Source: Gigaspora margarita (lineage: Eukaryota; Glomeromycota; Glomeromycetes; Diversisporales; Gigasporaceae). From it: a stretch of 64,000 nt of DNA. This document shows positions 57,926-64,000 of this stretch, in pieces; position 1 is the stretch's first letter; every line of letters begins with the position of its first letter. Both the position numbers and the translations under genes were made by a program. Where the stretch lies: assembly GCA_009809945.1 (NCBI GenBank), contig WTPW01000433.1, positions 260,164-324,163 on the forward strand, in the 5' to 3' direction. Below the pieces are notes generated by a model that was given only the letters and a program-made list of their open reading frames with translations, had not been told where the DNA came from and searched no databases.

Positions 57926-59194
57926 ATTGAACGCAGAAGATGTTTAAAAGATGCTTTGTAAACTGGTTAGTTCTTTTTTTCTGATTTGATTTTCTTTCCA
58001 AGAAAGAAATCAAAAAGATGTTTTTTAAGAAATCCAAAAAGCTGATAAGAGAGTTTGGTTTGAACTTCTTATTAGATTCCATTTCTTCAGAAATAGGAAA
58101 ATTAAGCAACCAATCATAAGATGGATTTGGTTTAGATTTTGGTTCATTTGATAGAAAATTTTGAGATTGAGTAGGAGTAGGTTGGATTTGGTTTGGATTT
58201 TTGTCTGTCAGTTGATCAGTAATAGAAGAATCTTGAGCAGTAGTAGAAGAATCAATTTCCATGCTAGTATTAATATTTTTGGTAGATGGAGTTTCCAGTA
58301 ATGGAGTAAGCGGGAATAAGTTAGCAAGTGGGTTGAATTGAGAATTTTTATTAGATAAAGGTGAGTTAAGGTTTTGTTGTTGGCTTTGTTTTAATAAAGT
58401 TTGTTGCTGTTGTTGTTTATGTACTTGTTGATTTAGTTGTTGTTGCTGTTGTTTTTGTTTGTATTTAGATAAGGAGGTATTATATGTTGAAAAAATATTA
58501 GAAAATGGCTCGGTAGTTGAGGTAGCAGAAGAAGATATAGGAGTAGATATATTGTGTGTTTGTTTCAATTGTTGTTGTAAAAAAGCTTCATTAGATGCAA
58601 TAGTTGTAGAGAGTGTAGAAGTATTGGCCATACAGCTGGAGTGATAATAGTCTTTACCTTCCTGAATTATATCACCTTGTGGATAATGTTGATTGTTGGC
58701 CAATTTACAACTAATTACATGCCAACATTTTGGACATATATGCATATGTAAGGATGGTGAAGGTGAGGAAATATTAGTAGGATTGGTTAAAGTGAATTTT
58801 TGTTGAGAGATTGGAGATGATGGGATTGTTTGTGTGTGCTATTAAGTTGTTGAATAAGTTTTTTGTTTTGTGAATTAGATTTAGTTGGACTAATTTCAGG
58901 TGTTGCATCATAGATTTTATCATTTTCTGCTATGAATTTGGTATGGTATTTTTTGCAAATACAAGCAACTATAGCAGTAGAAAGTGGTACAGGAAAGAAA
59001 TGTGTTGCCTTTTTTACAGAGCGAAGGTTTGTATCAAAGCAAATTGTTGGACAGAAGTTTTTTGGAATTGGTTTAACAATCAGTGGATTATCTTCATATA
59101 TTGTGACACTATAGGTTCCATAAGTTTCAGTAACATTTTTGTAAAAGAAATCAAGATCTAAAGTATCAGGTTCTTGGGTTGTTAAAGTAGGCAT
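57897..59194 (-). pseudogene. LINE ORF1, N-terminal part with Cys-rich motif and Gln-rich tract
   Basis: The first frame (59194-58787) starts MPTLTTQEPDTLDLDFF and contains TICFDTNLRSVKKATHFFPV. The next (58745-57897) starts with a Cys-rich motif (CPKCWHVISCK, then YYHSSC) that may bind zinc, followed by a Gln-rich region (58380-58470). The two frames overlap in homology at QQKFTL and are separated by a frame change near 58800. The second runs into the MITE at 57917 and stops there. The role is probably RNA binding, by analogy with LINE ORF1 proteins; no known family was recognised. Confidence 0.6.
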
Positions 59195-60157
59195 ACTGGA
59201 ATATAGTAATTTGATTAAGATAAAAATTTGGTTAAATAAATAAAATCAGTATTTAGAAGTATTAAAAAAGAATTTGAATTTAACAAATAGAATAACAAAG
59301 TAGAGATTGTTGTAAGCTTCACAAAGAGGTATAATTTGTTTTGTGTAATATGACACCAACAAATCTAAAGTAAGTTTCACAAGTCACGTGATATACAGAT
59401 CACATGTTTCAAGTCACGTGTTACACGAATCACGTGCTATACAAGTGTAAAAAATTGTATAATTTAGGTAACATTCCTTATTTGTATAAATTAGAAAGGT
59501 TACTATTTGTTTTGTGTAAAATTAATTAATAATTGTGTAAATAATTAAAAACCAATAAATTTTATGTTATTAAATATGTGGGTAGCACGATTTTAAGCTA
59601 CACAAAAAAACGCCTATAGGGTTTTTTGTAGTAAAAAAAAGGGAAAAAAAAGTAAAAAAAAAAAAAAAAAGAAAAAAAAAAATATAAAGGAGTTAAAGAT
59701 ATTTTAAGTATATCTCAGTCAATTTTAGGGCTAAGTCTAAAATACAGCTTGTTATGGTGAGAAGAGTTTGCTTTTTAACTTTTTCTTATTTTGCAAAATA
59801 GATTAAAAAGGCTGTTTTAGATGTATTTTGAAAAAATACAATTTTTAGGCCAAAGGCCCTTTACTTAATGAGTTTGAAGGTTTTAGCAATAAAATTTTAA
59901 TATTATATGTATTTTTAAAAAAGGAACAAGTTTATTTAGAGGTAAAAACCAAGTTATCTTAATAAATTTTAATATTATAAGATTTTTTTAAAATATTTAA
60001 GTTGGAAAAATTTGTGTACAAGTGATTAACAGGAAGAGTTTATCAGGATTAAAATTTAATTATAAATTTTATCAACTTATTATATAGTATATATTATATT
60101 AAAAATAGTATTTTTTTCTTATTTACTAGTTTATAACCTAAAAATTATGACATTACT
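59195..60157. other. LINE 5' flank with three CACGTG sites and an A-rich tract
   Basis: CACGTG occurs at 59385, 59415 and 59431, in AAGTCACGTG contexts, 190-240 bp upstream of the LINE ORF1 start on the minus strand. A long A-run lies at 59630-59690. The region may include the LINE promoter; the exact 5' end is unknown. Nothing else was recognised. Confidence 0.4.
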
Positions 60158-60494
60158 AAAATGCACCATTGGTGTTCAACACTATAATGATCTTCACCAA
60201 TCAAATATTTTAAATGCAGTGTAATATAACGATCAGGTGTAACATAAATTTTTTGTTGTTTTGATATTTTTTTAAAAAATACCTTCTAACTCAAAATTTT
60301 ATCTATGAAACCACCTTTTTTTAAAAAAATAAATATTTCTTGTGAATTTTACTTTATACTATACCTCATCCTAACCCTAACTATTAACCCTAACTAAACA
60401 TTTATTAAATTTAATTTTGTTTATTTTTTTTGTTTATTTTTTAAATTGATCTTCATGTTATACTGCATATTGGTTGAACACCATAGGTGCATTT
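60158..60494. mobile_element. Telomere-motif MITE with AAAATGCACC ends, copy 1
   Basis: AAAATGCACCATTGGTGTT at the left pairs with the inverse of AACACCATAGGTGCATTTTA at the right. The interior holds GATCAGGTGTAAC and CATCCTAACCCTAAC, in the reverse orientation to copy 2. Confidence 0.75.
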
Positions 60495-60777
60495 TATATT
60501 ATTCCAAAAATTATATTAATAAAATTTTTAAATTTTATAAAATTTATTTTATATATGAAATATCATTTAGAATATTTTGTCTTATAAATAAATTATATTT
60601 GCATAATAAAAAAAAATAATAATAAATTAAACTAAAAATTGAAATAAAAAATATTTGTTATAAATATAAAAAATTAATATTTATAACTTAAATATTATAA
60701 TATACTAGTTTGTTAAAAGATAAATTTAAAAAAATTAATAAAATAAATTATTATATATAAAAAATTTTAATTATTAT

Positions 60778-61119
60778 AAAATGCACTTATAGTGTTTTAT
60801 CACCATAGGTGAATTAAATTTGCAAATCTGTGTAACAAAAACAAAAAAATAAATTTTTATAAAACAAAAAATAAATTTTGATCACTTTAGGGTTAGGGTG
60901 AGATCTGAGATTTTATCGAAGCATTAGCATATACAAAATTTAGCAAGGGATTTTTTTTATTAGAGCCCCAAAGTTGGTTTCATAAGCAAAATTTTGAGAT
61001 ATGAATATTTTTTTAAAAAATAAACAAAAAAATTTTATGTTACACCTGATCTTAAATTTTGATTGGCTATTCTAATAGTTTCATGTAACATAGTGTAAAA
61101 CACCATAGGTGCATTTTAG
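60778..61119. mobile_element. Telomere-motif MITE with AAAATGCACC ends, copy 2, inverted relative to copy 1
   Basis: AAAATGCACTTATAGTGTTT at the left pairs with the inverse of AACACCATAGGTGCATTTTA. The interior has CTTTAGGGTTAGGGTGAG and GTTACACCTGATCTTAAATT. The two copies form an inverted pair 280 bp apart. Confidence 0.75.
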
Positions 61120-62113
61120 CAAAACTCAAAATTAATAATAATACCTATACAAACCAATTATTAGAATCAATACTTTTTTATATTAATTTTTAAGCCATTC
61201 AATTAGTAATTTATTTCATTCAATAAAGGGCCACAAATTGTATTTGACCAATAGGAACTTGGTGAATTACACCTAAAATTTTAATTTGTGATTACTTTAT
61301 GCATACTTTAAAATAATGCAAATCTGATCAGAACTCTAAAGAACTTTAATATAACTTAGATCTGAGTTTGTATAAAGTTTGTATAATTACAGCCAAATAG
61401 ATATATAAAAAAGAGCAAATTTTGACAATTTACTAGTAATGGCACTGAAATTAATTTTTGAAAAAAAGGTCTATTTCATCTTTATTAGAGAAAATTAAAA
61501 AATTTTATAAGAAAAAGCAAATAAAATTTATAGATATGTTTCTTATAATTTTGTTTATTTTAAAAAAGTATCAAATAATTCATCTTTTAAGTAAAATAGA
61601 TCAAAAACAATTTCATCTTCAAATTTTAATTTCAGGTTTTAGAACCTGAAACAATTTTGTTCATATATATATAATTTACTATATAAATATGCAGTATATA
61701 ATGAATTTTTATACAAATTTTTTTTAGTAACATTTGAGTTATATTAAATTTTTTGAGGTCATATAAATTACTAGATTATGAGAATTTAACAAAAAAATTG
61801 TATGTACTTACAAAGTTCTTTTTCTTGAATAATGTATTATAAATTATTTATTTATTTATTTTGGTTTCTTTCTTTTATAAGAGGAATGAATATTAACTAC
61901 TAAATCAAATTTATCTGACCTAATTAGCAACTCAACTAGAATCTCTAAACTAAATTTAGATGTCAATTTGTTATAATGGATTTATTACATTAAAAATAGT
62001 TTGTTCATTTTATATGTTATTTTATTTGCCTCTATTATCTCCTCTTTCAAGAGTTCTAAATAGTGTTGTTAACTAAAGTATTAACTTCAAATGGCCTTAA
62101 AAGTATTATAAAC
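61120..62113. other. AT-rich intergenic sequence, nothing recognised
   Basis: A 63-codon plus-strand frame at 61458-61649 is Lys/Ile/Leu-rich and not supported. No element ends were found. Confidence 0.4.
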
Positions 62114-62329
62114 TTAGGGAGCTTCCAGAAATCAGCTGATTTTTGTTTACTATGAGCCTACCCCACCCACCCACACCTGATACCTCAATTAGCCAATCAG
62201 ATTTTATGATTATTAAAAAGTTAGGTATAATATTTAATAGTAAATAACTTTTGACCAACTGGACCAATTTGATGATTTAACTACCAAAATGATTCTCTCA
62301 ATGAGAGGATTCTAGTAAGCCCAAAATTG

Positions 62330-62467
62330 TTAAATCTAATCACAGGTTCCTAAAATCTGAATAAATTTGTGTTACTAAAATGGTTTATAATTATTTAATA
62401 AATTATAGAACTTTTATAGTAACACAAATCTATTCTGATTTCAGTATTCTGTGATTAAATTTTTAGA
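62330..62467. mobile_element. Small palindromic element inside the Harbinger-like element
   Basis: TTAAATCTAATCACAGG at the left mirrors CTGTGATTAAATTTTTA at the right, and TTTGTGTTACTA mirrors TAGTAACACAAA. The segment is nearly a complete hairpin. Confidence 0.6.
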
Positions 62468-62607
62468 AAAGTGCAGTAAATCACATATTTAGGGTTTATA
62501 TAGATCATACTCCCTAGTGATAAGACTATTGACTAATCAAATTTCAATATTTAAAAAAACACAAAAATGCTTTTGACCTGAAAATAAGCTACTGCATGAT
62601 CAACAAT

Positions 62608-62946
62608 AGTCACTACATAGTTAAGTCAACATTTACTATGTGAATTGATTATAGTCACTTAAGTAAACTTTATTAGTAGATCTAAATACACTTACCCTAA
62701 AATTTTTATTAGTATTGAAGAATTTTTTATTATTTGACTTTTGATTTTTTATGTTTGACAGAAAAATTAAAATTTTCTAAAAAAATATATTCGATGAATA
62801 TAAAAATTAAAAGTTAAATAATAAAACTTCTCCATTTTAGATAAAAATTTTAGAGTATATGTATTTTGATCACCCAAATAAGTTTACTTAAGTGACCATA
62901 ATCGATTTATATAGTAAAGTTGGGCTTTATTATGTAATGACTACTT
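62608..62946. mobile_element. Foldback/MITE with CTACATAG ends, copy 2
   Basis: It aligns over its whole length with 11571-11908, including TAGTCACTACATAG, CACTTAAGTAAACTT, AAATTAAAAGTTAAATAATAA and AAGTTTACTTAAGTG. Confidence 0.75.
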
Positions 62947-63150
62947 GCAATCACTAAAAACCAATTTTATTATAAAATAATTTAACAAAATTATATACAG
63001 TTTTTAAGCAATTTCGTAAGAACTACTGATCCAATTTAGTTGAAATTTTAATATAATATAGATCAATCTTATATCTAGCTACATTAAAAAATTTAGCCCA
63101 TTTGGATAAATAGTATTGAGAATTCAAATTTGAATATTATAATTTCATTA

Positions 63151-63493
63151 TAACCGTAGGTTACAGATAAATTTTATAACCGTAAATAATATTACCAGAT
63201 AACACATGATCAACATCATGCAAAATTATGTGATCAATGATCATAGTGAAGTATAATTAAGGTTAGGGTTAGTGTAAGGCTAGGTGTTTACAGAAGGGTA
63301 TAAATTTATTAAAATTTTGCGAAGAATTTTTTTTGTTAGAACCCGAAAGGTAGTTTCCTATGCGAAATTTTGAGTTAGAAGCAATTTTTGACAAAACGAA
63401 CATTTGTTTTGACTCTTTCCAAATGTGTAACATTACACCTGATCTTCGAATTTGATTGGTCTATTAGATGCGGTTACTGTAACCACGGTTACA
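63151..63493. mobile_element. Telomere-motif MITE with TAACCGT ends
   Basis: TAACCGTAGGTTACAG at the left pairs with the inverse of CTGTAACCACGGTTA at the right. The interior is the best-preserved example of the shared core: AAGGTTAGGGTTAGTG, AAAATTTTGCGAAGAATTTT, TTTCCTATGCGAAATTTTGA, CATTACACCTGATCTTCG. Confidence 0.75.
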
Positions 63494-63879
63494 AATCAAT
63501 TAATCCATTAATTAATAAAAATATTATTAGTATTTATACTATATATATATAGGTTGTAATAAAATGGGAACCCCTCACTTTTCTATCAATTTTGACCTTG
63601 CTAGAATCCTCTCATTGAGATGATCATTCTGGTAGTTAAATCATCAAATTTGGTCAAGTAGAACAAAATTATTAATTATTAAATATTATTAATAAATCTA
63701 TAATTTTGGTCAAAAATATTTTTGTAACTTTGGCCGGAATTATAAAATTTTGGCCAGAATTACACCTGATACTTCAGCTGATTTCTGGAAGCTCCCTTAC
63801 TGGAATTAATTTGGTAAAAACTACACAAAATAATAAACTTTATGCAAAGGTTATATTAATGCCTTAAACAATATAAGGC

Positions 63880-64000
63880 AAAAACAAATTTGACTACTAA
63901 ACCTGAGCTCCCAAACAAGTTTATGAACTTCCAAACAAACTTGAACCTGAACTGAACTCATGAGGGTGAGTCAGTAGAAAAGGGACAAATCATTTTTAGT
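63880..64000. mobile_element. Possible end of a GTTCAGG-type hAT-like element at the window edge
   Basis: Short CTTGAACCTGAACTGAACTC-type repeats resemble the subterminal repeats of the element at 13959-16756. The element, if real, continues beyond the window. Confidence 0.35.

Larger units (their letters stand above)
50262..59194 (-). mobile_element. ~9-kb LINE with APE-type endonuclease, reverse transcriptase and RNase H, broken
   Basis: The element lies on the minus strand. ORF1-like frames occupy 59194-55890, endonuclease 55860-55096, reverse transcriptase 54583-53117, RNase H 52434-51640, and the C-terminal zinc-finger and tail region 51675-50450. The 3' end has AATAAAGATAGAGACAAAAC, then a short A-rich tail near 50262. 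The domain order and RNase H after the reverse transcriptase fit the I/Tad-like LINE groups of fungi. Multiple frame breaks exist. A hAT-type MITE lies in ORF1. An 11-N gap with duplicated sequence lies in the C-terminal part. The 5' end is not fixed and may extend to about 59450. Confidence 0.9.
62114..63799. mobile_element. Harbinger-like non-autonomous element with TTA target duplication
   Basis: The element is 62117-63796 (1680 bp), with ends GGGAGCTTCCAGAAATCAGC and its exact inverse, and TTA at 62114-62116 and 63797-63799. Inverted similarity continues for over 200 bp (TGATGATTTAACTACC and AATGAGAGGATTCTAG mirrored near 63600). The TTA duplication fits PIF/Harbinger. The interior holds a small inverted repeat (62330-62467), a foldback (62608-62946) and a telomere-motif MITE (63151-63493), with no transposase. 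Confidence 0.75.

Overview
The window is AT-rich eukaryotic DNA, very poor in genes and almost entirely built from transposable elements. The only intact host gene I can support is an F-box/leucine-rich-repeat protein of 496 residues (38092-39582, +). Its style, together with CENP-B/pogo and Tc1-like transposases, a LINE with AP-endonuclease, reverse transcriptase and RNase H, and dense MITEs, suggests an arbuscular mycorrhizal fungus (Glomeromycotina, Rhizophagus-like). That assignment is inference from gene style, not from a search. Single Ns occur near 26, 211 and 56944, and an 11-N gap lies at 51027-51037.

Layout. 1-6330: the end of a hAT-like element, then a tandem array of ~1-kb units that carry a GC-richer minisatellite. 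One unit is split by a 3.3-kb pogo/CENP-B transposon (816-4093, TA target duplication). 6700-8150 and 9625-11065: degenerate tandem repeats and a tandem duplication, studded with MITEs. 11453-12091 and 13959-16756: two hAT-like elements with private subterminal repeats around palindromic cores; the second holds a ~1-kb SINE with a tRNA-like head. 20366-23799: a T-rich element with inverted ends and another inverted-repeat element inside it. 25-33 kb: MITEs (TTAA, TA and 8-bp target duplications), a 500-bp foldback with telomere-like motifs, and a truncated SINE. 33320-37450: a LINE 3' fragment split by a hAT-like element, which contains a MITE, which is in turn split by a second hAT-like element. 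38-44.6 kb: the F-box gene, a third hAT-like element with a palindromic satellite, and a decayed F-box copy. 44.6-49.3 kb: a T-rich element with long inverted ends, containing a decayed Tc1-like transposon. 50262-59194: a ~9-kb LINE on the minus strand, broken, with a hAT-type MITE in ORF1. 60-64 kb: telomere-motif MITEs and a Harbinger-like element (TTA duplication).

How it fits together. No metabolic pathway or operon is present. The order of events can be read from nested insertions, because many elements keep exact target duplications (8 bp, TTAA, TTA or TA). The most striking pattern is a set of non-autonomous hAT-like elements. Each has its own short subterminal repeat motif, but several share the same type of palindromic core. 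I found no intact transposase for any MITE family here.
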